From the NCBI RefSeq assembly GCF_010015445.1, contig NC_053121.1, positions 24,832,434 through 24,896,433 on the forward strand: a stretch of 64,000 nt of DNA. The letters are read 5' to 3'. Positions within the stretch are counted from its first letter, which is position 1; the number at the start of each line of letters is the position of its first letter. The translations under genes were made by a program, and so were the position numbers. The notes under the pieces are model-generated. The model was not told where the DNA came from and did not search any database. It saw only the letters and a program-made list of their open reading frames with translations. Shown here one piece after another: positions 1-11,000 of this stretch. Origin of the DNA: Perca fluviatilis (Eukaryota; Chordata; Actinopteri; Perciformes; Percidae).

Positions 1-1385
1 TCTGTTCTTTGGTGTTCCATTGAAAACTGTATAAAACAATAAAAAAGTAATGTGTTTAAAAAAAAAAAAAAAAAAAGTAAGTCGCTAAAAAAGAGAAAAG
101 AAAGAAAGTAGCTGTTCTCTGTTAGCTACAAAAACTTCTTTATGATCCTGAATGCGTCTTTGCTCCACCTAAGAATGCTTTGCTCATGTCAGTGATTTTT
201 AGACCGCCATCACCATGAAACATTTACAATATCAAAGTGAGCCTGCATCTCTAATGTGAGCTTTATGAACGCTTTTTTTTGCAGTTATCTGTTACACTGA
301 ACTGTGACGTCTCTGATGCTTCTAATGCGGCAGTGAAGCCCGAAAACAAATACTGGGATTGCCATTACACAACTTTTCATTTCAGTTTTATTTCAAGCTC
401 TTATGATTCTACGCTGTGCTGCTGTAAACAAATCACCTCTGCTCCCTCTTGGCTCAGATGGGAGGTTTCCTGTGTGACTCAGGGATGGTGTAATCTGCTG
501 ATCTTGTGGCTGAACAGTCAAACGTACCGTGTCTGCTATCATGAGTGGTATTTCAAGTCACATTGATTACACATAATTGCATATCAACTTTTTTTAAGAG
601 CCTTGTTTTAGTTGCTTTGGAATCTAACCGAAGATAATGAGACACTGACTGTCCACACAGTCAATATGGCAACTTTAAGGAGGGGGTCGGGTTATTTGCT
701 ACTTGTCGTCTTGACTTGTCTTGACTTGTCTCCTTGTGATCCTGCTCCTCAAGCAGGGAGCAAATTAGATACTGCTCTTGTTAACTTTGACTAGTCTCAG
801 CATGTAGAGCTTTTGGTTTTGTGTCTGTGTCCAGTCTTTCCACAATCTGACGTGGCTGTGTTGGTGTCAACGAGATGAGCCTGATGAGGTAATCCCAAGT
901 GACCAAAACAAGAGGATCTTGCAACAGGTGAAAGAATTTCCTGAATGCTCTGCCACCCTTATGTCAGAAAACATCAGTATTTCAGTTGCCACAGGAGTTG
1001 TTTGACTTTTTATAGCCAGTTCCTCTTCACACCATAATGCTGTATTCACATGTTGAGGGAACAGATTGTATGTTTAGACCGCAAATACAGAGCAGTAGCC
1101 TGTGTGTGTCCTTTTTAATAAATCCATAAGTCGCTACCTCGGAAGTCAGCATATTGATTCTCCTGGCTAATGCATTCATCAGGCCTGCTGTTTCTTTTTC
1201 CCCCTCCCTTAGTGAAATTTAGTCTGCCTCTCAATCTGCCTCTGAATCCTAAGTGCACGCTGGCTGGAGTTCAGTACCCTCACATTGCATCCTCAGCGCC
1301 ACTTTGCTGCCAGATTTACAGGGAAAGGATGTCAGTAAATCAGGTGTTTGGGCCTTCGCTGTCTCTCGATCGTAGACCTTGTACC

Positions 1386-1417
<32 letters not shown>

Positions 1418-2474
1418 CATGAGAGCGTGCTTCCAAATAACGACATGATTTACCCATGCAAGCCTCTAACGTTTGGGTTCAAAACCAGTTCAGGGACGAG
1501 TGTGGAAGCTTGGCACTGTGCCACTTTTGTGCTGTTAAGTAAAGAGTACAGTTTCCCCACTAGCAGCAGCTGAAGCAACAGTCGCTGGAAATGTCAGACT
1601 GCTGATTCTGGAGTGTTCCGGACAGCACATAGTTGAACCATGGAGAAATAGATTTGTGTGGGATTAAAGTCTCAAATCCAAAATTGGACATTTTGGAGCA
1701 AAAGATAACATTCCCGAGGGTGAGGTTTGTGTGTTGACTGTAGCTGTGCTGCACTATGAGTTCCATGTCATTTTACAAGTGTTACTTAGGGATTATACTG
1801 CTGACATTGTGTTGTTGGCAGGTGGAAACCTTGACACTACTGTTTAGGTAGTTTCTATGTTGCAGCTTGAACATTTGTTTTTTAAAGTAAAAAGTAAAAC
1901 TGTAAAATATGTTTTAATTGTAGAAAAATGTCATTTGACAGAAATCCATTTGTTTGTGGAAGATTCAAGTACTTTCTTTAAAAGTTGACAGTCTGCACAG
2001 AAACCTCTCGCAGTGGAAAAACATGTGGCACCTTTACCTTTTAATGGATAAGAGAACCACACCCAGAGATTTTCAGTTGATCCATTCAGGAACTCTGGGT
2101 GGGTGAGTGTTTTCTTTCTTCTGCCTGCCCTCTGGTGGTTTCTCAGTGATGTGGTTGTTTAGCTGTGATTTCCAAAGATGGGTGTATTTGTGATGGATCC
2201 CTAACGTGAGATAACCTGTCTAAGATCAGTGTTATGTGTATATCTTATTTTAAATTCCTGTTAATAACCTCTGATACTTTTTCTTTATTCTACTCATGTT
2301 TTTGTTTAATAGCTTTTATTGCCCTTACATATTCACACTATGCTAATTAAATGTGGATGTCAAAGCACAAGACATCATAACGTCCCATTGTGGTAACTTA
2401 AACATAACCTCGCACTGCCCTCTGTTGGTGTGAAAGTATTACTCCACTCTCAGTCCCTTTCATTTCGTCCTCAG
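1..2474. other. xkrx intron 1 (partial), no coding exon seen
   Basis: This stretch precedes the first visible xkrx exon and ends in a pyrimidine-rich acceptor (cctcag at 2469-2474). No open frame in it resembles the expected first XK-family exon (signal-anchor and first membrane segments), so exon 1 is inferred to lie left of the window. It holds a (TG)n tract at 1389-1417 and AT-rich intronic sequence. I see nothing else. Confidence 0.6.
1389..1417. repeat. (TG)n microsatellite
   Basis: About 14 uninterrupted GT dinucleotides in xkrx intron 1. The Val-Cys and His-Thr open frames crossing it are products of the repeat, not genes. Confidence 0.9.
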
Positions 2475-5333
2475 GTGTTTCGAGGCTCTGGTGGTGTATT
2501 TCAAGGCGGGTAAAAAGGAGGAGCCTTACGTCACCATCTCCAGGAAGATCAGTCTGAAGAAGGGACAGGGGATGCCTATGGAGTGGGAAATCGGCCAATC
2601 GGAGCGCAACCTGGCCACCCACAGAAATGCCTTCAAACGCACCGCAGTCATCCAGGCTTTTCTAGGCTCTGCGCCTCAGCTGACGCTCCAGCTGTATGCC
2701 ACCATCCAGGAGAAATACATCCTCCCTGCAAGAAGTAAGAACAGGGGTGGGGGGGGGGGGGGTCATGCTGCTGTTCCACTATATGATTATCTTAAAAATC
2801 ACTACAGTGTTGCACTCTTGATTTTTATTCTTGGCAAGGTTGAAATACCTCTTAAAATGATGACATGAGTTGAGGTTGGCAACTCTGTTAAGACGATGAC
2901 TCATCACCTTAAATTAATACTGTACACATAAAATTAAATGTCAGTTTTAATGTATGTAAATGCAGTCAAGGGTGAATATTTTAAATAACCTCATTTAACC
3001 CTAGTAAGCTCTTTCTTTTCCTTAATTCTCTCCACAGTTTTTAAGAAGCCAGTGTGTAAGGAAATGGTTTTGTTTATTGAAGATATTGGATAAAACAAAG
3101 CTGGAGATTAGTGCAAACTGAAACACTAGTAAAAGTCATTGGATGTCGTGTAAAATAGACAGACTGTCCATTGAAACGAGACTAAACGTCTACAGCCGTG
3201 CTATCAGCTCTGTGGAGCTGTATTATACAGTATAGATACAGCAGTGCTTAGAGCTAAGTGCTAATGTTAAGCAGGTATAATGTTTGCCATATTCACAATC
3301 CTATTTTAGCATGTTAGCATGCTAGCATTTGCTAATTAGCATTAAACACAATACAGCTGAGGCTGATGGGAGTGTCATTTAGTTTTGCGGGTATTTGGTG
3401 CAATAATAGGCTCGTTCGAGATGAACTGCGGTAGCAGCAGGGGCCGGTGACAAAAAGCCGCGGTAAAGTTGGACAGTTTCCAGCCAGTCTTCATGCTGAA
3501 CAAGAAGTCACAGAAACACTCACATCCTGTATAGGTCCGATTCCGATTTAATAAAAGGTTATCAGACCCATATATCAAGACAGAGTAGCTGTCAAAATGC
3601 TCTACGTGTGATCTGTTGCTGATGTCAATAAACGACAGTACTGTAGACGATGTGTAATCTGAACAGATTTAGTCTCTGATTTCTAAACATCACTATCAGC
3701 CACACATGTTCTGTACAGAATAAGCCTTTAAATCAGACAAATGGCAATTAAAATCCTTCCGATTCAAAAAACAATAAAGTTTATATGAAACGTCATCATA
3801 TTGCGTTGATTCTGAACCAATCAGCTGTTTGATCAGCTGAGAGCCAGGCGTTTCCCAGCATGTCCTGGGTCCGCCTGGGTCTTGCGGTCGGTGAAAAGCA
3901 ATTGCGCTGCCTGCGTCTCAAACCTGCAGCCACCTTGATCTTGTGAGGTCATCGTTGCCCATGTGTGCATGACGTCAGAGCAAGTCGGGATCAAGTCGGA
4001 CACAAATCTAACCGGCATGCAACGGGCGGCGATCGATTCTATCACCACCTATGTTGGTGATAGACAGGCCAAATCAACCAATCAGATCAACGAAGCGTAT
4101 GCAAATACAACCACAAGCCAGGCTACCCCTGCTGCTGCAGGCAAAGCATAGCTCGTTAGCTCAGCAGGCAAGCAACATGTCAGTAAAGGATATTTGCCGT
4201 TTGTGTAACGAGAATTTACGAATAAAAGGCACCATTTCAGGTTCCCGGTCCATATTCCAAAAGAAGGATCCAAGAGAAAAAAACATTAGCGAGCGGCTAA
4301 CAGAATTAGGGCTACCGCTGTCTGAAAATACTGGTTAGCTGATTGGATAAACCATCTGTCTATCACCACCTATGTTGGTGATAGACGCTTCTTGTTGCGT
4401 CACACCTAAACCCGCCTCAAAACCAACGCTGATTGGTCGGTCGTTAGGCAAACTGCTCCAAATTTTCTCCATCTCAAGATGCCAGACTGATCTACGAGTG
4501 GAAAACTGGAGCTCGCGAGATCAGGACGGTCTCACAAGGCTACCTGATGATGGCACTAGAGGAAAAATGAAGGAATCATCAAATTCCTCCTTAGAGGGAC
4601 ATCAGTGTCTGGATGACATTTGAAGGCAATACTTCACGTAGTTGTAGAATTAATTCAGTCTGGACCAAAGTGTTGGACCGAAAAAGTAGCGTTTGTACAT
4701 ACGAGTGCTTGAAAGCACATGTTTTTTTTGTTTTTCAGGAATGACTTTTATTGTATATTAGACTTACTGTAAGGGAATACATTTGAGTATATATTGAATC
4801 ATGATGACTTTACGTTTATAATTTAAAATTAAAAATTTTAAGGCCAATATCGATACAAATATTTTGTGATTTAAAAATCCGATATATCAGTCGATATATA
4901 AAAAATCCAGAAACTCGTAACAAAACATAAACAGATTTCCCCAACATTAGTTATTTGTAGTTATGAGTCCTTACTAAACTAATATGATAATGCAGTTTAC
5001 AAATAAACTTGTTGTTTTATTGTCTCAACATAACAGAGGAACATCAAATATATAATAAAGTTCTGATAAATAAAATTTATAAAAATACAAACTTAAGATA
5101 TGAAACTTGAAGTCCTTTTGAACAAAAACACAATAACAAAAAAATCAGTGTTGCAAACAGGGACGTTGTAGAGTGTCCTCTGGTGGACAAACTATGCAAC
5201 GCCAACACTCCGAACATGGTTGAAGGGTGTTTCATCCGTTTTTATTTAAATATTTTTATTTATTTATTTATTTTTATTTTATTATTTATTTAAAATATTC
5301 ATTTATCAGAATCATTTATTTGTCACTATTATT

Positions 5334-5385
<52 letters not shown>

Positions 5386-6762
5386 CGCACATATACTTGC
5401 TTACTTACTTACTAGGGGTGTGCAAAACAATTTATTCGCATGTGAATCTCGATTCAAGCTCTACCCATTCAAAATCGATTCGTAGAATTCCAATAATCGA
5501 TTTCACATTATTTTATTTTTTTGTTTTTTTGATAATGTATGTCTACTGCAATCACATGGGAAAAGTAACTACATTTACATACTGTGAATCTTTTTTTAAT
5601 TGAGAATCATTTTTGAATCAAATCTTGAGCCTAAAAATCTATATCGAATCGTGACATTTTCTGAATTGTGCACCCCTTATATATACAGTATATTCATTTA
5701 TCGGGCATTATAAATGCCGATGCCGATAATTTGGAAAATGCCTAATATTGGCCCGCCGATTTATCAGTCGGGCTCTAGTTGGTAATATGAGGAGTTCTCT
5801 GTGCTTGAGACCGTGAAAGAAGAGACTTTTTGGACGGTGCAGAGATGTGATGCTGTTGATTTAAGTGTAACCGATGACTTGTGTTTGTTTTCACAGTGGC
5901 TCTGATGATCATCACCCTGATCTCCATCACGTACGGGGCTCTTGTGTGCAGCGTTCTGGCCATCCAGATCCGATACGACGACTACAAGGTGCGCTTGCGC
6001 CCTTTTGCCTACATGTGCATGATCGCGTGGAGAGGGCTGGAGATTGCCGCCCGGATCACCGCTCTGGTCCTCTTCAGCACGGCGCTCACACACTGGGTGA
6101 TCCTCGTCGGCATGTCTAACCTGCTCTTCTTCTTCTTCCTCCCCTGGGTTGAGTTCTGGGCCAGGAAAGGCTCGCTGACCCAGGACGTGGAGAAAAACTT
6201 CTCTAAGCTGGGCACCACGGTGGTGCTGTGCATGTTTACGTTGCTCTACGCCTGCATTAACGTCTTCTGCTGGTCGGCGGTGCAGCTGGACCTCTCGCAT
6301 CGAGAGCTCATCGAGAGGAAGCAGCGCTGGTGCCGCCTGGCCATGTACTACGGCGGCCGCTTCGTTGAGAACTTCGTCCTCATCACGCTCTGGTACTTCT
6401 TCAAGTCGGACTTCTACGAGTACGTGTGTGCGCCGCTGCTGGCCGTCCAGCTGCTGATCTGCTACAGCCTGGCCGTGCTCTTCATGCTGCTCTTCTACCA
6501 GTTCTGCCACCCCTGCAGGCGCCTCTTCAAGTACAACGTGCACGACTGCCTGCACTGCATCTGCTGCCGTACAGGACGGAGGGAAGCGAGAGGTCGACGA
6601 GGGAAGCTGCCGCCCTCGTATTCCACCGCCGCCACCATGGTGCTGGTGCAGGAGGAGCCACTGGAGCTGCTGGACCCCCGAAACTCCCAACCCCTGGACC
6701 TCACCAGTCAGCTGGGAGAGCGGGAGACAGCTATTGTTGAAGACATGATGGAAGCGGCCTGA
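2475..6762 (+). CDS. xkrx: XK-related membrane protein, XKRX-like (last two coding exons, 5' partial)
   Basis: Two exons, 2475-2734 and 5897-6762 (stop TGA 6760-6762), join in phase across GT-AG sites and give about 374 C-terminal residues. The family includes the Kell-associated XK protein and phospholipid scramblases; XKRX itself is poorly characterised. Seen in the sequence: EEPYVTISRK, EWEIGQSERNLATHRNAF and AFLGSAPQLTLQLY in the first exon; AIQIRYDDYKVRL, EKNFSKLGTTVV, INVFCWSAVQL and about six hydrophobic membrane segments in the second, then a cytoplasmic tail with YNVHDCLHCICC. The EWE(I/V)G..R.LA.HRNA.KR and HNV.D.LHC.CC signatures fit XKRX better than XK, and the neighbours nox1 and cstf2 are those of human XKRX. 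The second exon is notably GC-rich relative to flanks. A long antisense open frame at 5764-6690 is its shadow. Start codon is outside the window. Confidence 0.82.
4039..4387. repeat. 27-bp palindromic sequence repeated directly about 320 bp apart
   Basis: The sequence ctatcaccacctatgttggt followed by gatagac occurs at about 4039-4067 and again at about 4360-4386. Each copy contains an 8-bp perfect stem (tatcacca / tggtgata). The two copies bracket a coding-like fragment. Identical palindromes at both ends suggest a mobile element boundary or a duplicated target, but no superfamily could be assigned. Confidence 0.55.
4177..4338 (+). pseudogene. Orphan first exon of a CxxC zinc-binding (ZAD-like) protein
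   Basis: An ATG at 4177 opens a 53-residue frame beginning MSVKDICRLCNENL and ending LTELGLPLSENTG. The CRLC pair followed by a basic, Glu/Leu-rich stretch resembles the start of zinc-associated-domain-like proteins that occur in many copies in fish genomes; that resemblance is from memory. The second CxxC pair that would complete a four-cysteine site is missing. A GTTAGC just after the last Gly codon could be a donor site, but no matching downstream exon was found. CCAAT-type motifs lie upstream near 4075. It sits inside xkrx intron 2 between two palindromic repeats, so it is probably a gene fragment carried by a mobile element. Confidence 0.4.
5335..5384. repeat. (GATA)n microsatellite
   Basis: About 12 tandem GATA units, directly followed by a short ttac repeat near 5396-5412. 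Confidence 0.92.
5413..5678. mobile_element. hAT-type MITE with GGGGTGTGCA terminal inverted repeats
   Basis: The left end reads aggggtgtgcaaaa and the right end ttgtgcacccctt, an inverted repeat of about 11 bp. The interior repeats gaatc/gattc motifs, as in a common non-autonomous hAT-like family of fish. It is inserted in a larger decayed repeat. Confidence 0.6.
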
Positions 6763-8048
6763 GAAGGGCTTTGTGGGGAATTAAATTAACAAACTCTAGG
6801 TTCTCTATTGCAAAAAAAATAAAAAATGCATCTCAGCTGGCGCTGCAGGCTGCACCACTGAACGAGACCTCAAGTATTTTTAACACAAAAACCAGAATCA
6901 TTGTGTTTTTGAGTTAGCGGGGTGATGTGTTGGAGAACAAACTTTTATCTCTTTCGTGCACAAAACTTTACTAATCCGTGGACGTGAAAGGGACTAAGGT
7001 TAACTCCTGGTGTCTTTTATCGAGGGCGATTCTGTTTACTTGGGCTACAGCGAGGCCACAGCACACCAAAGAATGTAGCACGTCGAGATATGCAGCGATG
7101 CACAAAGGCCGCGTTGAGTGAGCAGCCGTGGGTCATTTACTGGACTGAGCCAGGTGTGCGGGAAATGTGCCAAGTGTGTCCGAAAGTCTGAGCGGGACAT
7201 CCCCAGTTACTTCCTCTCAGGGTTGAACGCCCCCACGTTTTGCATCTGCACTAAACAGACAACAACAACAACAACAACAACAAAAAACAGGATGGCAAGT
7301 AAAGGTCAGAAGAATTCATCTTCCTCACGTCCAGCTACATACATCTGCTGTCATGACTGCTTAGTGTTCACTGTTCAGTCTGGTTTGCTGGAAAAACAGG
7401 TTTTGGTTTTACAAAAATACATGTCAAATGATGAAAATATTCTTTTGAAAAAGACTCTGATGTGTGTCTTTTAAAATAAAGCTTCCAGGTGATGATGATG
7501 CATTAACCAGACTTAGACTTTATCAATGTGCTTTCACAGTTGGCTCATTTCTTTTAATGATTTTTCTGGTCAGTTTGTTCAGTGCCTTGTTTTACTTGAA
7601 ACTTGAATAAAATAATCTAATGTCGACACATTCATTCTTGCCTTAGTTTTGGACTTCATTCATGACTACTTACTCCTTGTCACACACATCATGAACTTTA
7701 TTTGCCCAATAAAACTAATTGCATCACCGTCCAGCAGATTAAAACTTCCAGTATGCTGTCACACATACTTCCTCATTCCTGCCGTCCATACTTGTTTCCT
7801 CAACAGGTTTTTTTAAGCAGATACCAATGTGGTCATGCAGCTCCTGGAGGGTAACCTCTCCTCCTCCTCCTCCTTCTCCTCCTCCTCAACAATACATTTT
7901 CCGACGCAAAGTTTTGTTTCCTTGTGTCTCATCACTATTGCACCTACAGGGGAGGGAGGAGTCGGTACAGGAGAGTCCAAGATAAAAGCGCAGACAGAGT
8001 GAATATGCAGGGTAGCTGCTGTTACTGAGTCGACATAAAGAGCTCAAC
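6763..8048. other. xkrx 3' UTR and xkrx-nox1 intergenic region
   Basis: Candidate xkrx poly(A) signals AATAAA lie at 7475-7480 (followed by a gatgatgatg stretch) and 7606-7611. An (AAC)n tract lies at 7261-7282 and a cctcctcct tract at 7858-7887. No coding exon was recognised. The right end holds the likely nox1 promoter. Confidence 0.6.
7981..8048 (+). promoter_or_regulatory. Putative nox1 core promoter and 5' UTR
   Basis: A TATA-like gataaaagcg at 7981-7990 lies about 65 bases before the nox1 start codon, and the sequence from there to the ATG is a plausible short 5' UTR. The start context is caacATGGG. This is inference from spacing only. Confidence 0.3.
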
Positions 8049-11000
8049 ATGGGTAACTGGATTATTAACAATGGACTTTCAGCCTTCATAGTGGTGAGTT
8101 TTTTTAAAAATTTGTCTTCAGACTTTAGAAATTAGATTTTTCAAATCTCAAAGATGAGGTATGGTGATAAGAGAATTTAGGCACAGCTTTTGTGCCAAGT
8201 ATCCAAAAAAAACAAACAAACCTGAATTGTCAGTGTCCAGGCTCCAAAGTCTTTCATTTTCAATGCAAATAAAATATCATTTTTACTGAAAGACTGCGCT
8301 ACTTTTGTGATTGGAAACGTGACCCTGGCTGTGTTCGCAGGTGGTCTGGATGGGCATCAACCTCTTCCTTTTCGTCTGGTTTTACCTATTGTACGATACG
8401 GGTGATGCCTTTTTCTACACGCGTCATCTGTTAGGGGTGAGTAAAGAGAATAGATGTCAGCTTTTAAAAACATGCTTGTTTAACTATTCTAATTACTGAC
8501 TCCTATTATTCCAGTCTGCCTTGTCCTGGGCCAGAGCTCCTGCTGCTGTCCTCAACTTTAACTGCATGCTGATCCTCCTCCCGGTGTGCAGGAACCTGCT
8601 GTCGCTGCTCCGAGGCTCCTTCGTGGTAAGATCTGGATGTTCAATAAGCTTACATAGACAAAGAAACACCTGGACATAGTTTTATATTTTGGTTAGTTTT
8701 TTTTCAGTCCGTATCAAGTGTTCTATATCATATGATTCAGGGGAACATACCCTTTCTTTTTGACATTACCTTTGTGTTACCATTACTACTGTATTTAAAA
8801 ATAACTGGTTGAATAACTTTATAGTCAACCAGAGCATTTAGTTTTTTTTTCAATGTGAAAAGTCCATGTAAAGTTTTTTTCATATTCCTCATTAAAACAC
8901 ACACACACCCCCCACACACACGTCACAACAAGGGCGAGGTGCACCGAGGCACTGTCATTATCTTTTCATGGTGTGAGTATTTTCATACAAACTAGTTTGA
9001 CTGCTGTACATCACATCAGTTTTTTTTTTTTTTTCTTTTAATTTTATTCTTTTAATTTTCATTTAATGTTGTCACGCATTTTATTCCATGTTTTTTAGTC
9101 TTCTGCTACTTGCTTTGAAAATGTTTTGCTAAGGAGTTTGGGCTCGGTATACAAATAGTTATTATTATAATTTTCACCAAGGATTTTACATTAATTATAA
9201 CAATTATTTGGGCAACGTTGTGCTATTTCAACACAATAAATTGGCAAAACAAAGAGGAGTATTAGCTTTATGTTTTCACAGCATGTCTAACTCCAAATTC
9301 CAACCAAAAACTCAATTCAATCACCCCGACTCCTCTCTCCCCCAACAGACTTGTCAGATAGGTTTCAGAACCAGCTTTGGAAAGATGTTCTTTCTCTTCT
9401 TTTCAGTGTTGCGGCAGAACAATGAGGAAACAGCTGGACAAAAATCTGACTTTCCACAAGCTGGTGGCGTACATGATAGCTCTGATGACAGGTGAGCTTT
9501 TAGTCTAGATGAAAAGTAGTAATTATAGAAATTAACCTACACATCGTGAAGGGAACCTGAGATGATTACAAATGGAAAATAAAAAATGTTGATACTAAAA
9601 CCATTTTCATCACAAAACCTTTTCAAATATGACACAAATTGTGATTGTCTGTTCCCACTGTATTTCCTTTTGACAAGTAGGAGTATTGACTGAAAAGGCT
9701 TTTCCCTTTTTCCTACGGGGAATACAAATATTTTTAAAACGTAGGCCTACCACGCTGTTGATTTGTTTTAACTATTTATGTAACTGAAAACTGACATTAA
9801 AACGTATTTAAGCTCAAGTCCGCAACATTGAGTCTCTAACAGAAAGCCGATTTCCGTAGGTAGTATGAATAATGAAATGATGCAGCAGCAGCAGTAACCC
9901 GTCTCTTCTGTGTTCTGACAGCCGTGCATACGGTTGCCCATCTGTTGAACGTGGAGTGGCTCAACAACAGCAGACGAGGAATGTATGATGTTCTCAGCAC
10001 TGCTCTGTCCAACCTGTCAGACTCAGAAAACACCACCTACCTGAACCCAGTCCGCAGAATAGACATCGTAAGCTATCCTAACTCATTCATTTAAAATAAG
10101 GCAAACGTACACATACAAACTCTCTTCATATCATTTCATTTTGCCATGTTTCAATATCAGTTGAAGGATTGTATGCTCATTTACAAGTCGAGAAAATTTG
10201 CCAAAACTTTTAGCTGAAACAAGTTTGTTTTTCATTGTAGGCCTGCGTGCATTGAAGTTCACATTTCTTTAAATCAAATCCATCTTCTCCACTGTTTTCC
10301 CTCCCCTTGTTGTAAACAAAAGTTTGGTGTTGTAAGATAATCTTGGCAGGCAAGGCTGTTAACAGGACTGTCTGGGACAATAACATATGACGTAAACAGG
10401 GGCGTAGCACAAAATTCTGGGCCCTGTAGAAAGGCATTTTCTATGGGCCCCTCCACGCATCCACAGCTGTTCATTCTAGCATAATTTTGGGCCATCCTCA
10501 CATGAGGGCCCTGGGTACTCAGTCCCCCCACCCCAACAGTCCGATGCCCCTGGACGAAAATGCATATTCTGAAGACGTTTGTGGGACACTATAAAACTAA
10601 GACGCAATGTGATTTGTGGTCTTTTCTCGAGATTAAACCAGCAAATCTGCAAACCTCTTCCTTTGAGTCCACGTTGTCACTCTCTTCTCCTTGTGTCGCA
10701 GAATGCGCAGCAGACTCCAACCTACTTCGTGTTCACCTCCATCGCTGGCCTCACAGGGGTCGTCATCACTCTGGCCCTCATCCTCATCATCACCTCCTCC
10801 ATGGAGGTAGAAACAGTAAATATCATATTGAAGTCTTCTGGTACACCCACCATCTTTCGCTATCTCTTATATTGTTCTGCATTGGTTCTGGTGTTCCGGG
10901 CGGGGGAAAAGTCTTGGCTTTTCTTTTTTTTTTTTTTTTATAAAATGTTGTTTGGTGCTTCAAGCAGGTTTCAATTGTCTGTCCTATCTGCAGATTCGTC

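Larger units (their letters stand above)
4834..5778. mobile_element. Decayed teleost DNA-transposon-like repeat ('ccgatatatcagtcg' family)
   Basis: Fragments with cgatat, ccgatgccgataatt and a terminal atcagtcgggctctag (5764-5779) resemble a very common fish repeat that ends in tcgggctctag. A related end is present at 48545-48633. The stretch is AT-rich and interrupted by a GATA microsatellite and a smaller nested MITE. The left boundary is uncertain. Confidence 0.4.
2735..5896. other. xkrx intron 2
   Basis: A 3.2 kb intron starting with GTAAGA next to a run of about 14 G (2749-2762) and ending in ttcacag. It contains TAGCATG-type simple sequence near 3300-3350, an orphan zinc-binding exon fragment between two palindromic repeats (about 4039-4387), an AT-rich repeat complex (4834-5778) with a GATA microsatellite and a nested MITE, and otherwise nothing recognisable. 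Confidence 0.7.

Noticed and set aside
5764..6690. Antisense open frame of 308 codons.
   Set aside because: It lies opposite the GC-rich xkrx last exon and has no recognisable domain; it is a shadow of that exon.
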